DNA of 64,000 nucleotides, taken from NCBI RefSeq assembly GCF_030936135.1, contig NC_082594.1:126270668-126334667 (forward strand), read 5' to 3'. A program made the position numbers and the translations under genes. Source of the DNA: Gavia stellata. Lineage: Eukaryota; Chordata; Aves; Gaviiformes; Gaviidae. The notes below the pieces were generated by a model. It searched no databases. It worked only from the letters and a program-made list of their open reading frames with translations, and was not told the DNA's origin. The first letter of the stretch is position 1; every line of letters begins with the position of its first letter. This document shows, piece after piece, positions 10,701-25,700 of the stretch.

Positions 10701-13700
10701 TAATGAAGTCAGCTTTATCAACCCAAATCAGTGGGCATAAAAAGAGAGTCCAATAAAGGCAAAGAAAATTACACATAAAGAGACAAATATGAAGAGGCTA
10801 ATGCAACATGTAATTTCCCCATTAAATTAGTAATTTGGACTTTTTCAATAAAAAGTAAAAATCCTCTTCAGTTCTTCCCAATATTTCATTGAAAAAGGAG
10901 ATGAATGAGGAGTTAATAAAAAATTCAATTTGTGAAAATGATGTTAAAATTCAATTTTTAAAAAAATATGATAAGGTAATTTGTTGGTAAGTTCTAACTG
11001 AAAATAACGCAGTGTTGTTATATGGTCATTGACATATCACTCAAAGATTTGTTTAAAAACCCCAACACCCTAAACTAGTTAAACTCATACAAAAGAAAAG
11101 GCGGGTGTGTGTGTGCTTGCCTTTGTTGAATGAATGACTGAAGAGGATTTTGCAAAGTAAAGCTCCTCACTTTTCAGCTAGCCGTAAGAGAGCAGCCTAG
11201 CAATAGGCAATTGCTGCATAAATCCACGAGGTGGTAACAAAGAGCTTAATTTAACCCCACGATAGGGTCCCCGCAGAATTTCCCTGAGCAGGGATCCAGC
11301 TACGCCAGGCAGCAGTTTCCCAGACAGCAGCTACAGCCTCGCTCCAGCTCCACTCCTGAGAGCAGCGGTTTCTCTCCAGAAAACAGCCGTGAAATAGTGA
11401 ATGGTTCTTTACACAAAATAATTAATTCTTAGCGCTTAGCTAAGTTTTATTTTTCCAAACTTTTTAATTAGGGTACCTTATACTACCAGTGGTTTCATTA
11501 TCTTCACAGAGATTTCTTGGGGAGAAACACTGCACTCAGGAGGGGTACACATATTCTGGCCCTTAATGGCATTAATATGCAGTGAATAATGAAAAATTCT
11601 GTGTTTTCTTTTTAAACACAAAATATTGCCCCTAAAGCTAAACAAGTAGTCAACCCAAGGAAATGATAGCTTAGGTACTCTTTGGGCAAACAGAGTCATC
11701 AAAGACTTCATCTTCAGATCCAGAATTTTCTTCATCAATCCCCAAGCTGGACTCTTCATCATTCTCCTCTTCATTCTCATCTTTTTCATCTGGAAGAAAA
11801 GGACAGTACTGCTGGCTTCCAGAACACCCCCAGACCCACTAGCTGTGCATTATGGCAGTGTGCTGGTGAACACAATCCAAATAATCCACAAAATATCACC
11901 CTGGTAATATGTGGATCCAGGCACCGTGTGCCTATTGCATTGATTTGATAATTTCACAGACAGAAAACTAAACAAAACAAAAAACTGAGGGAGAGAGATC
12001 ACCTAGTACGGCCAAATGCACAGACACGGGCCCATTTTTGGGACTTCCTTCAATAATCTTTCCTCTCTTTATATGTGCTAGGAATTTAAACCTTGTAGGT
12101 TTACCATTCTACTACAGAGATCAATCAACCAAGCAAAATACACAGAGGCACAAAACTGTCACAAAAGCATCACTGTCGTCTGCACTTTTTGCTAATTGTG
12201 TCCCATTTGAAATCAAAAGCCAATATTTTAGCTCGGTAAGACTGCCTAGCCTTAAGAGTTTAAAACCAAGTCACTAAGATAAATGAAATCTTTTCATAAT
12301 ATGTTTAGTCCTGTGACTAATAGGTGATTGCAGATTAGGTCTATGATCTCTCATTAGTCAATGGACAGATTAAAGGAGAATGTAATGAACGTGGCAGACT
12401 AATCACTTATCCAGAGCTCCCATTGGTACAGCATAGGAAGAGCTATTTAAAGCTTTGCCCCTTCTTCATACCAATTATCAGTCCTCAGTATTGACTTACA
12501 GGAAGTAAATTGCAGGAGCTGTCATCAGATCAAATGTAGTCATGTTAGAAACTGAATTACGCCATTGTTAGCATTCAAAATGGTTGCCACAGAACATGGT
12601 TCGGTATATAAACAAATCTGGGTATGTCTCATCTATGGTTTTTTGAATCGAGTTCAGTGTTGCATGTACCCAGGGCTCCAGCTAGACTGAGAGACATTTA
12701 CTTGACCACACAGAAGTATGTGTAACAAATCCAGAAACCAAAGAGAACAGTATCTCCAACCTGCTTCTCGTCCAACTTCTTTTTTTTCCACGCACTTGAT
12801 TTTCTTCTTCAGAACCTTGGTCAGAAAATGGGCAAACTCATTGTTTTCTCCAAGGGATGCTTGGAAGTTGGCATAAAGAGCTTTCTTACATTCCTGGAGC
12901 TTTGCCATCTCACACTTTCTGTCCTCCATCTGTGCAAGGTAGCTGTTCAGTTTTGACTAAACAAACAAAAAACCCACTTCAGTTAAAAGGTAGCCATACT
13001 TCAGTTACACTTCAGTTAAAAGGTACATGTGTGTGTATATAGGATATATCCGTGAAGATCTGGAAATGCAAAACTTGACTTTCTCTCTTTAAAACCTGTG
13101 CTCCAATCAAGCAAAACCTAGATGTATGTTCTTAAATTTAAGTATATGATTTGTCACCGATTCCACATCATTAAGTACCTATTAAAATACAGCTGTTAAA
13201 ACTATGAAAAGATTAACTACTGAAGTTAGAAGTAACTATCCTAGGTTGATCATCAAGAGTTTCTTGTTTTCCAAAATTTAGCACTAAATGCTGGATCAGT
13301 GCTAAAACGAAGCAAAGAGACGCTGCCATTTACTTTATGGCTTGCTTTTGTTTCAAGCCATGCATTAGTGGTACTGTTAAATCCGGAGACACATGGCCTA
13401 CTTACTTGCATAGCCTCCTGCTCGCTGAGGAGGGTGCTAACACGCCCCTGGAGAAGGTTCTCATGTTTCTCAAGGTTCTTCAGGATAAGCAGCTCTTCAT
13501 ACCACGTAATGTAGCGCAGGTCAGCACTTTTCATCTGCACATCCAGCTTCAGCTTCTTGTGACGGAGAAAGCGAAGTTCAGCGTCAAAGTTGATCACCAG
13601 TGCATTGACCTGGAGCATATGAGAGAGGCAAATGAGGAACAGGGAAAGTATTAGGAGTGGAGCTAAACATGTAAAGCTAGAGAAAGGAGCAGAAGGGTAA

Positions 13701-16700
13701 AATTCTCTCTGCTGAATCAACAACTTGCCCGTGCTATTTACTACGGATTACTGAAGCGCTTAGAAAGACGAAGTTAACCCCAAATGTGTCTTTGTTCTCA
13801 GCACAATAGTAAAAGAACCACCAGGGCTTCACAGGAACGTTTCACTGCATCCCACTCCACTCCAGAAGTATTTTACTCTTCAGAGAATGTTTTACAGTAG
13901 CCTGAAGTAGTTTATGTAACAATCCCAGATGTAGCAATAAATACATGTCTTCGGCCTTGACAGACTTCTTTCAGAATACCCGCCAGCTCTTCTCTTAGAC
14001 ATTTACAGTTAAATCAGTACTAGCAGCTGCCAACATTAACTTATACACATGTGATAGTCACAGCAGCATTTGGTTATCCTCTCAAAACCTTCACACACAT
14101 GAACACAAGGGTGTCTGTGTTGGGGTAGACCAAAGAGTCAATGGCCAATAGCAGAAGTTAGAAAAGGTGATAAGAAACGTAGTAAACTTGAACAAGTGGT
14201 ACACCTCTGGCACGCTCCTCTCTGTACCCTCCTAAACTCTGACTTAGGGACATCCTGAGCTTGAAGTGGTGTATTTGTATATTTCAGCAGCTTTGAATGG
14301 ATTTTTCTTCCTGAAATTTTCTTCATCAAATTGTAGCTTTCCCCACATCCTAATGCTGAGTTCCAAAGCTTAGTTATTGTCGGATAGGAAAACTATTTCC
14401 ATTTGCATGTTTCAAGCTTTCTACAGGACCATTTCGTCTGATATCTCTCCTTCCTTTAAAAGGCAATTCCCAATGTCCTTTTCTATGCTATTCATAATTT
14501 CATCACCTCTGCTACAACTCTTTCAGTTGCTGTTTTTCCAGGCCAGAGATGCTTTATCCATTTAGATGTGCCTTTTAAAGAAGCGTTTCCATGACTAAGC
14601 ATTTTGGTTACTCTCTTTTGTACCTTTTCTAATTCTACAAAATCATGTTTGAGACCAAAGGCTCAGGACTACAGTTATTTAAGAGCTGAGAACATCATGA
14701 ATCTACAAAGTGTAGTGATGCTCCTTTTTTTTCCCTCTTTGTCACTTCTCAAGTAATTTCTAACATTTCCCTTGTCTTTTTAGGCCACTAAGCTCATGGT
14801 TTCATAAAACAATCAATAAGAAATCTAAGATTTGTTTTTCAAGTGATAGCACACAGGTCACAGTTAGGGATTTATACTGATTTACACTGTAAATTTGCAC
14901 CAGATAGCAGTTTCCTGAACTTCGGAAAGGCAAGAGTAGCTGCAATCCTGAGACAGAAGGAAGGGGTTTTGGTTTTATTTCTGAGGCAGTGGGATTGTTC
15001 AATATGAAAAAAAAAACCCAAAACCTTTTGATTTCCTACCTTTTTAATCAAGGTCTCCTGCAAATATAGGTTTTTTATCTTCTCCCTCTTTAAAATTTCC
15101 AGTTCCATTTCTGTTGGCTCTGCCTTCTCGATCTCAAAAACCTTTCGCTGCTCTGTGACCACAGATGATTCTATTTTCATCGGGCGTGCACCTGCAACCT
15201 GTGCCACGGGGTCAACCTCCTTAATGGAAGGAACTCGAAGAAACCCATGCCTAAATGAATGAGATGAGAGAGACCCTTCCAATTGTTTCTGGAGCTTTGC
15301 CTTGGCCTCCTGCTCCTCTTTGAACTTCAGGAGGATGTCACTGTCATACTCAAATTTTTTTTCTGGAACCTCATCTGGGTGTAACTGAGGGACCAGGGGA
15401 AGAGGGAGACATTCTGATAAATCCAAGGCTGCCTGTATAGATTTCAATTCTTGCACTAAACGCTTGATTTCATCAATAATAGAAACCTTGAGATCCCGCA
15501 AAGACATGATCTCTTTGTTCATATTCGCTTTCCTCTTATGGATCTGCAAAAGAAAAACAATATTAGTAGGATTCCCTAGACTACATGGTATGTAGTCTTC
15601 CCCAACACAAGTAATGGTTAAGAGGTTTGTCATACTGACTTTCCTTCTTTCCATACTAGCTTTCTTTTCTGTACCATCTCCACACATTAGCATTTTTAAA
15701 CAACTGTCTTTCAGTGTGTGGTTTTAAAATCTTTGGAACCACCCTTCTTCCTCTCCTTCACAGCAAATAGCAAAGGTGTAAGAAGGGAAACGCGGATTCC
15801 CCATTCTCTCAGTTCCTGACTTGAGAGTTTCCTGACATGAGATGTTGAAGCAGTGCAGAAAAGAGACAGAGGCTGTGAAAATAAGCCTGAGTTTTAGAGG
15901 ATTAGACATTTGGGCTGTCTCTCATTAAATACAGAGAGTATCTCAGCTTTGATCTATGGCCCTCTTTTCAGGCATGTGGTACAAATAATAACGCTAACAA
16001 AAAGACAATTAGAACTCTTTTAGTATTTTGTAAAGCAAGCAAGACAGAAGAAATATACCTGAGAGGACCTTTACTGTACACACTACTGAATGCACAGCTG
16101 TACAGAAATCTAGACTTCTTTGACATAGTCATTGAAACAAAGCCATTATCTCATATAACCTCAAAGATACTGAAACAGTCCTCCACAAATGTAGGTTCTG
16201 GAAGGCAGATGAGATTCTTGTCTTTTATATGTGATAGTGAAGCTGAAATCACAACTACTGCAGGTGGTTAGAAGTGGAACAAAGTTCTGAATTTTCAAAG
16301 TATAGTAGATAGAGGTATTAAGACCAAGAAAGTAACATTTTGTCAGATGCTTTTGGATTTCATAAAAGCCACTAGATGTTCAAAACAAATTCTTTCCAGG
16401 CCTTCTAGCAATACAGAGTCCCAAAGTCAACTCAGAAGACTTCAGCATCAGCTGAATATTTTTTTCTCCAACTCAAAATGAAGATCCACTAATCTGAAAA
16501 ATGACACTTATATCAGATGTAAGAGGTGGGAATTAAACAGCCAAGTGCAACAAAACCTATTTCTAACAACTTGTTTGCATCTTGCTTGGCCTGTAGGCAG
16601 ACCTCAGTAATAATTCTATATTCAGAATTCAGTAATAATAATTCTGTTCAACATCATTAATTATCTGGACAATGGGGCAAAGTGTACCCTCAGCAAGCGT

Positions 16701-19700
16701 GCTGATAATGCAAAACTGGGAATAGTGGCTGATAACACCAGAGGGTCGTGCTGCTGTCCAGATGGGCAGGCTGGAGAGAACATAGAATCATAGAATCATT
16801 TAGGTTGGAAAAGACCTTTAAGATCATCAAGTCCAACCACTAACCTAACACTGCTAAGTCCACCCCTAAACCATGTCCCTAAGTGCCTCATCCACACGTC
16901 TTTCAAATACCTCCAGGGATGGTCACTCCACCACCTCCCTGGGCAGCCTGTTCCAATGCCTGACAACCCTTTCAGTGAAGAAGTTTTTCCTAATATCCAG
17001 TTTAAACCTCCCCTGGCGCAACTTGAGGCCATTTGCTCTTGTTCTATCACTTGTCACTTGGGAGAAGAGACCAGCACCCACCTCTCTACAACCTCCTTTC
17101 AGGTAGTTGTAGAGAGCGATAACGTCTCCCCTGAGCCTCCTCTTCTCCAGACTGAACAACCCCAGTTCCCTCAGCCGCTCCTCATCAGACTTGTGCTCCA
17201 GACCTCCATTGCCCTTCTCTGGACACGCTCCAGCACCTCAGTGTCTTTCTTGTAGTGAGGGGCCCAAAACTGAACACAGGATTCGAGGTGCGGCCTCACC
17301 AGTGCCGAGTACAGGGTCATGATCACCTCCCTACTCCTGCTGCCACACTGTTTCTGATACAGGCCAGGATGCCGTTGGCCTTCTTGGCCACCTGGGCACA
17401 CTGCTGGCTCATATTCAGCCGGCTGTCAACCAACACCCCCAGGTCCTTCTCTGCCAGGCAGCTTTCCAGCCACTCGTCCCCAAGAATGGGCTGACAGCAA
17501 CCTCATGAAGTTCAACAAGTGGAAGTGCAAAGTCCCGCAGCTGGGGAGGAACAACCCCATGCACCAGTACATGCTGGGGGCTGACCAACTGGAAAGCAGT
17601 TTTGCAGAAGAGAACTTGGGGGTCTTGGTGGACACCAGGTGGCCCACGAGCCAGCAATGTGCCCTTGTGGCAAAGAGGGCTAACAGTATCCTGGGCCACA
17701 TTAGGGAGTGTTGCCACAGGTTGAGGGAGGTGATCCCTCCACAGCACTGGCGAGGTCACACCTGGAGTGCTGTGTCCAGTTCTGGGCTCCCCAGCATAAG
17801 AGAGAAATGGTGCTACTGGAGACAGTCCAGTGAAGGGCCACTAAGATGATTAGATGATGACTGGAGCATCTCTCGTATGAGGAAAGGCTGCGAGAGCGGG
17901 GAGTGTTCAGCCTGGAGAAGAGAAGACTCAGGGGGTATGTCATCAATGTATATAAACACCTGAAGGGAGGGTGCAAAAACGATGGAGCCAGGCTCTTTTC
18001 ACTGGTGCCCAGTGACTGGCAAGAGGAGAAGGGGACAAACTGAAACACAGGAGGTTCCCTCTGAACATCAGGAAACACATTTTTACTGTGAGTGTGACTG
18101 TGCACTGACACAGATTGCCCCGTGAGGTTGTGGGGTCTCCATACTTGGAGATATTAAAAAGCCATCTGGACACGGTCCTGGGCAACCTGCTCTAGATGGC
18201 CCTGCTTTAGCAGAGTGTTTGGACTAGATTACCATCAGAAGTGTCTTCCAATGTCAATCATTTTGTGATTAGGAAACGCTGTATTAATTTACTCTTTTCA
18301 CATGAAATAATGATCAAATGTAATCTAACATTAATATATTTGGCAGAAAGCTCTCTGATCTTTATAAAAGAAAACAACCCTATACACCAGCCACCTGAAG
18401 TAACTGGAATTATCCATCTGTATAAACCTGGAATTTACAACAAGAACTATTCCCTTTGTTTGTATTGGCTTGTCCTACTGAGTTAGGTTAATCACTGGGT
18501 TTCTGGTAACATCAGCACAACAATGAAGCACTGGAGCCGAAGCATGAGATTAAAATGATCCAACAAATCCCCTGAGCCTGTAGCATTGCTTCTTTAATGC
18601 TTAGACCTCGCTACCAAAGCAACCCAGCCTAGAGAGTGCCTGAGATTAGGCAACTGGTTCATGAGGATAAGACTGAAGAAGATTAAGGACCACTGAGAGT
18701 ACAACTTACATTTTGCCAGACAAAGATAAACCATGTAGTGAAGAGGCTGCTCTGCTAGTAAGTGGGGCAAGAAGTATGCCTTCCTACCAAAAAGCAACTA
18801 GACAGTTCCAAGTTCAATATATTTCTTATTGTTCTTTTAGCTAAAGAAATTTGACACTCTTTTGCACTCTAGCCCAATAAAATGAAAAACAGTTCCTATG
18901 AGAAGAACAATGAGGGGGAAAGAAGTCAGAAGGAAAGCAACAAAGGTACTGCAAAACATTTGGGCTTCTTGTGTCTTTGTGGTTAAAAGACATGTGGTAG
19001 CTGTAGGAGTCCTATCACAGAAAGGTGGCTCCAGAAAACCTGGTTTCTCAGGAAGATTCCAATGCTCAATACCCAGCAGCAGTGATTGCCAAAGTGCAAA
19101 TAGGGAGAGGACACACTAGAAACACCTGTCTTTGCTCACATCCCCATTTTTGTAAAGGTATTTCATGGCAGAGGTTATTTAGCTCAGTGTTTTAAGGAAA
19201 GCATACCAGTTACTAGATGATAAGACTTTTTGAAGAATTCAAAAAGAGAGATGTTCCTGCTGAAGTACTAGAAAAGGAAAATTCTCATTTAAAAAGAGCC
19301 AGCTGAGACTTATCTTGGACTGATTCAGGTTTGAGTTTGGTGAAGCGCTAACAGTTCACAAAAGAAAGGCTGATCGGTAACTAAAACTGACTCAACACAG
19401 TCAAGGCCTTTTCCCACATCCACTTTGATTTCCTTTCAAAAAATTTGTTCAGTGACTAGTACACTGTCCCCCCCCTCCCCCCAAAAGGGGGAAATACACA
19501 CATCAGTGAATCAGTTCACATACCAACACTTCCAGGGATGTAAGCTGCATCACCTTCTTCTCAGGGTTCATACGCTTGTGTTCAGGAACTCTGTAGTTAG
19601 TGGCAGTCTTCAGCTTATAACATCCCATATTTTCCTGTGCTTCTCTGATGTCCTCAACATCCTTGGGATTCTCATAGTCATCACTAGGTTTGCTCTTGTA

Positions 19701-22700
19701 TCTGGTAGATACAAAACAAAGCAGAACTTTAAGACAGAAAGCATACAGATGAACAAACAGGGTCATTTCATACCTTCTGATTTCTGCAGCAAGGCTTGGG
19801 AGGTGAGCTAGGGATCAAGAATCACACACCTCTTTTAGAAACTAATGGCTACTTTGAGAAGAATATCCTTGCCCATTTGAACGAAAACCTCAGATTATTT
19901 TTTTCCCAAAAAAACTCTTATAACATAGCTCTGCCATGGGACAGGTTAAACCTCTACACTTGAACTGAGTTCTGGGTTTAGCGAGAACATGCTGCTCTCA
20001 GTCTCAGGGAGCCGTGTGTCAACACTCTGCCAGCCTGCAGCACAGAACACCTGATCCTGCTCTATATTTTTAAACACTTAATAATCTTAAAAAGCCTTGT
20101 ATTCTGACTCTACATTGGTCCCATTCCCCATCATTCATCTCCTAATGAAGAACTTCTGTACTTCCATGAGCATTCAAAGATGTCTTGTCCCCCTTTCTTG
20201 CCTCTCAAAATAAAGACGGGCACGGAGCGTGAAGGCCTATCACAAACACTCACGTAATGGCCGTGATGTTAGCAAAACCGACCTAACCCAGCTGTTACAG
20301 CATATGCTCTATGTGGTGCTGGTGGGGTTAACTGAGAGTTGACTGTAATGGTCTAGGTGTCACTCAGTCATGATCGATTTAGACACCTTTTTACTCCCTA
20401 TCTGAAGATGCAGCTACCTAGCTGAATTCAAGTTCTTTAATATTTTAGAAGAACCATAGAAACTAACTGAAAGATTTTAATGCTCTCTTGAGACTCAGAG
20501 ATCCATGAAAACTCATCTATTTTAATTACAACTATTAGGAATATAAAAAACTAGGCAGAGAGATTATAGTGCCATATGACAGCTAAATAGCATTACTTGA
20601 CCTCAGACAAGAAGCAGAAATAAAAGGGCACAGAGTGCAATTCAACACTCACAATTCATCCCACTCTGCCTTCCTCTTCATGATCTTAGCTTTCACCTTG
20701 TCAGATTTCTCAACAATTCTTCTGATTTTCTCATGCTTGCTTTCTATATAATGTGTCGTTGGCTTTCGGACCTCTGACGTCTTCAGCTTTTCAGCCTCAC
20801 CCTCGAAAATTCTAGCATCTGGACCAAAAAATAACCATGTGAAGATGTAAATACCATGCAGCACAGTGCAGTCCCAACTACTGGAAACCCCCTAGGACGG
20901 CTCCTGTAGAGCTGGTGTCAATCAGTATAGTTCCACTGCAGTGGATGTTCTGAACGTAGTCGGGTTCTTTGACTTGACTCTTAGTCACGTTCTACCCATG
21001 GGGTTGACAGACAATTGCTGACATTGACTTAAACAGGGATATCTATGTATGTGTGGTACTATGTACATAGGTACTAAAAAAACCTCATACCACAGTTATA
21101 TTTCTTTACCTTTATCTAAAGAAATTATAGAGGTGAAAGACAGAAATCATATTACTGATATGATTTAAATGGCCATCATGAGCCCTATGCGTACGCCTTG
21201 TCTCTCTGACGATCTCCCTTTTTTCTGCTTGTTTCCATGCCCGTTTAAGTATTGTTCTCTTCCATGATGGACGTTCCTTATCTTGGTAGTATTTCTCAGA
21301 CATTGCTAGAAGTCTGTAGGTGGAAATCTGATGATTGCTTTGAATAGCATGAACAACAACAGTGTCAAATTCCAGTGAGTCCCGAAACCTGAAAAGCCAA
21401 GTTAGACAAAACTGTCTGATGTCAGTAGGCACAACCTACCATTTTTCCTTGACCAAAAGGACATGAATATTGTAGTTTACTTATTACATATACAATCATT
21501 ACATGTAAATTCAGAAGTCAGTAAGTAAAAGCATGATGACATCTGACACTATCTATTGACTTTTATCCAATCTAGGAATGGAGATGCTCAAGAACAAACA
21601 TATTAACACCTCCCCCAATATTGTAACTTACACCACCTTCTTTATGAGAATATCTTTCATCTTCCATTAAGGACTGATTAAAAACTTGTTCATTCAGGTC
21701 TTTTTCCCAGTCACACACTCTGTGAGCCTAAGGTGGTTTTGTTACTGTGTATTATTTCTATTGTGTATTTATTTTTAAGAATTCATCTTTTGCTATATAC
21801 TTAGACTTAAGAAAACCAACCCAAAAATGCACCTCACACTTAAACTCATGTTCTCCAAAAAGTTCATTTCATAACTTTAAACTGTATAGGGAACATTGTG
21901 TTAGCAATGACACTAAAATATCTGACAGACATGCAACATGCCTGAAAAACAGGGGTTAATTTCGTAGGTTGTTCTTCAGAGTTCCAATAAGAGTTCTTGG
22001 TTCTTACAGAATTTAGTGGCAAAAACCCAAGGAAACTTAGTCTCAAAAAACCCCACCAGTTTTCTTCCTTGAAACTACTTCCTTGTTTTGCATATCTGAA
22101 TTTTTACCAAAGATTCAAAAGAAGTAAGCACATCCAAATATCAACATATACTCTTGTGTATGTTCCAAGTAAAATAAGAACAGAATCATAATAGAACAGA
22201 AGAAATATTGATTATATGAGGGGTGAAAAAAAAAAAAATCACATTCTTTTTCCTTGTGCCAGGTACAATTTCATAAATGATAAGCCCCATGCAAGGTCAG
22301 AGGGAGAAGTAGAAGAAAAGTAGTACTTACTGATTTTGTAGTTTCTGCAGTCCAATCAAGTGTTTCTCATGCTCCCAAGCCAGCTCTTTTTGCACTAACT
22401 GGATTCTCTGTGCTGTCTGCCTATCCAGCTCCTCAAAGATCCTATGGTCCATCTCATACTGCTGCAGAAAGGCAGAAAACCCAGCATCATATTATCTTGG
22501 CTACTAGGTTTTGGTAATAAATATTTTTCCCCAGGTGCCACAGTTCCATGCACATCAACACAATCCTTTACTTCAGGAGATATTCAGATCTCCACAGAGA
22601 ATCACATTTTTCCCAAATGGCACAAATCATCAGCTGTGATTCAGAAGTCCCAGCAAATTATATATTCATAGAACTACCTTAATCCAAAGGGTTGGACATC

Positions 22701-25700
22701 TTTGGCCCCAACACATCAGGTAGCAACATTTTAGAAGGAGGTGCCTCTAAAGGTAAATGACCCTTATAAAAACTAAATGTACCTCTCTGTGCAGCTGCAT
22801 ATGCTTGGGCAACTCCTGATTCTTTTGAAGAAGAAAAAGAAACTCATGTCTCAGTGCAATTAACTCCTCTCTTTTCTTGTGCTTTTTTTCTTCAGCTTCC
22901 TTCATTATCCGTTCATACTCCTTTTTCTGCTTGACTTCCTCAATGCTGAAAAAACATGAAAAAGGAAACGGTGTTATCTCAGCGGAAGAGAGGAAAGATT
23001 ACAGATTATGTAACCTCTTAGATTTCCTTGACAGCCTTAAATTCCCAGTGAACTCAATGGCTCTGAAGGTAACTTAGAAAGGAATCATCTTCCTGTACAT
23101 TTGTACAGTCTTAACATCATGGGGCTTTCACCTTGACCTTGTGTTGTCTCTGTAGTCTGAAGCTAAGTAAGTCTCAGTGTACCGTATTTGAATTACTACC
23201 ACAGAAAAGTAGATGAAATGGAAGGAAAGGCTGAAAAAACTGTGTGTAAAAAGGAAATGACCCAAATTCAATGTGATCAACTTCTCCCTCCTCTTAGGAG
23301 GCAAAAAGAAACACGTGGTGTGAAGAAAAAGCTACTAAGACTTGGAAATCTCTTTCATCATTATCCAAGTATCTCTTACTTGTAGGCATTGGGATCCTCA
23401 ATGTCTTCAGCAGCCTTCTCCTTCTCAAGACCACTCTGGAATAAAAATGTTGTCTTGCCTTTAAACAAGCAATAATAGTTTCAATAGACAATAAAGCTTT
23501 TACAAACATTAAGACAGAGCTCCCACTGCCTCTCACAAAACCAAAAGAAACTTTCATGATCAATATTGCTATACAGGCCTTAAATACCAGGTTTTAATGT
23601 TTCAAGAACAAAAACAATTAAGTTGCTTTACATGTACAAGAACTAATGAAGCATAGTTCTTAGGGACAGAGAACACAAGTCCTATATCCCCCTCATCAAC
23701 ATTAACCATTACATCGTTGCTTGTCCTAACTTCACTGTGTCCCATAACATCTTTGGTTCTCTACACCCCACCCTCCCCCCAAACCCAATTCTCTTGTCTC
23801 CCCTCACTGCCAGGTTGACAAGAGACAACATATCCTGGGCTAATTCCAAGTTACATGTGTAATTCATCTGGTTTGCTTCTGCTGACTGCATAATGGGTTC
23901 ACAATTATTAGCTGTGAAGAATGACAGATGGATGGACACTGCAGTCGCACAGGCCTCATTTCCCTAGGCAATCATGCTCTAAAAGAACAGGGGGGCCTAT
24001 CACCCTACAGTGAATACAGTCATACTAAATTGATATGTATTTTAACTCAATTAGTTTCAGAGGATTTGTATTTGATTCTCTAAGAATCTCATTAAGTTTA
24101 ATGAAGATGGAATTTTTTAAATCTTCCACATGACTTAAACTAGAATAGATACTTAATGAAGATATACTTTGATAAGGGAAAAACTCTATTAGGATGGTCA
24201 TTAAGCAGCGTTGCTAGCCTGAACAATAGAAATTGACCATAAAGATCTTTATACAGGGCTACTTACATACTCAAAATGATAAAACTGTATATATGCTTTG
24301 TAATTGTATATTAATTACTACTTGTAATACTGGAGCTAGCAAGGCTCTGATATCACAGGTTCCAATTATTCACTTAGTTCAAGAAAATAATTTTGAGTCT
24401 ATTCTCAGTACTATATATTCTTGGATACTGGTAAAGAATTCCAGCTAATCATGAACAATTTAACTAAATGACCAAAACCACAATTTCCTCTCTGTGTCCC
24501 TCATCAAGCATTTTTCAAAACATAGTTACCAACTAATATTAAAAATATTTTAAAGTTGAATTTGTTTTATGTTGACACTTTCAAGATTTTGAAACTGTAC
24601 TGAATGTATATCTACTCGAAAATTCATTGTGCATGATAGCACTTCTTTCCTCAGCAGGTCTCACTGCTTCTTTCAAGTTGTATTTCTTTAATTCAGGCAC
24701 TCAAGAGATTTTTAAAAAATTCAATGAAGTCTGAACACTTTCAGTGGGGGACTTGGCACCTCCCTCTTCTTGTGTATTATCAGAAGAACTGTCGTTGAGT
24801 TCCAGTGTCATCTGTTCAAACATGATAAAGGTGATGAGCTCTACAGTGATTACAGGACACCTGTAAAATGATTACTGCTAATGCTGTCCAAGAGTGAAAG
24901 AGCAACAGGATCAGCATCATGCTGTGCTATTTTGCAGATTTAAAAAATCCAACTTGTGAATTGTATATGAATGGTACTAGATGCACTGAGAAACTATACA
25001 TTTGGTATTCTCCAACATTTCTAGAATCCCCATCCAGAGCAAAATCATACTTTACAGGAATTAAATCCAAGACAGGCATTAAGTATGACAAATCCTTGTG
25101 GTTCTTTCATTCTAGGAATGTGCATGATTACATCTTTGAGTGGGAAAAGACTAGTAGAATATTACATGTGAACAACACATACTATGCTTTCTTGGAGAAA
25201 AACACAAAACATTGAGTAGGAACAATGCAGTCATAGTGCCTGTTTATTAGGGAATGTTTTGCAAGAGCTCTTCTTCCAAATTGTTTGGGAAACCTCAGCT
25301 TTTGCTTTGAAAGATTTATGATGCTAAATAATTGAACTGCATTTTGCCTATCTGCAGTATTTTCATAGTAAATAGGCCTAATTCAGTGAAAGAGGGTAGC
25401 AACTTACCCTAGGAGAGGGGATTTTGGCTTTTAGCTCTTTGTGAACATCCTCTGGAGACAAGATGTTGAAAGTAAAAATGTTTCCATCTCCACCACAGGT
25501 AATCAGAAATCTATCATCATAACTAGAACAGATACCCTGGACCTGGCCATAATCATTGTCATGTACATTGAAGGACCAGTATTCCTTCAGGGTATTCACT
25601 GAGAGGTCTTTATCCTGGAGAGGATAAACACGCAGCGCACCACTCTGCATCCCACAGAACATCAGGAGGCTGCTGGTACTGTCAAATAAGCAACAAGAAA

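Noticed and set aside
24919-25215. 98-codon plus-strand ORF in a CFAP44 intron
   Set aside because: AT-rich, no acceptor or donor at its ends, no similarity recognised.
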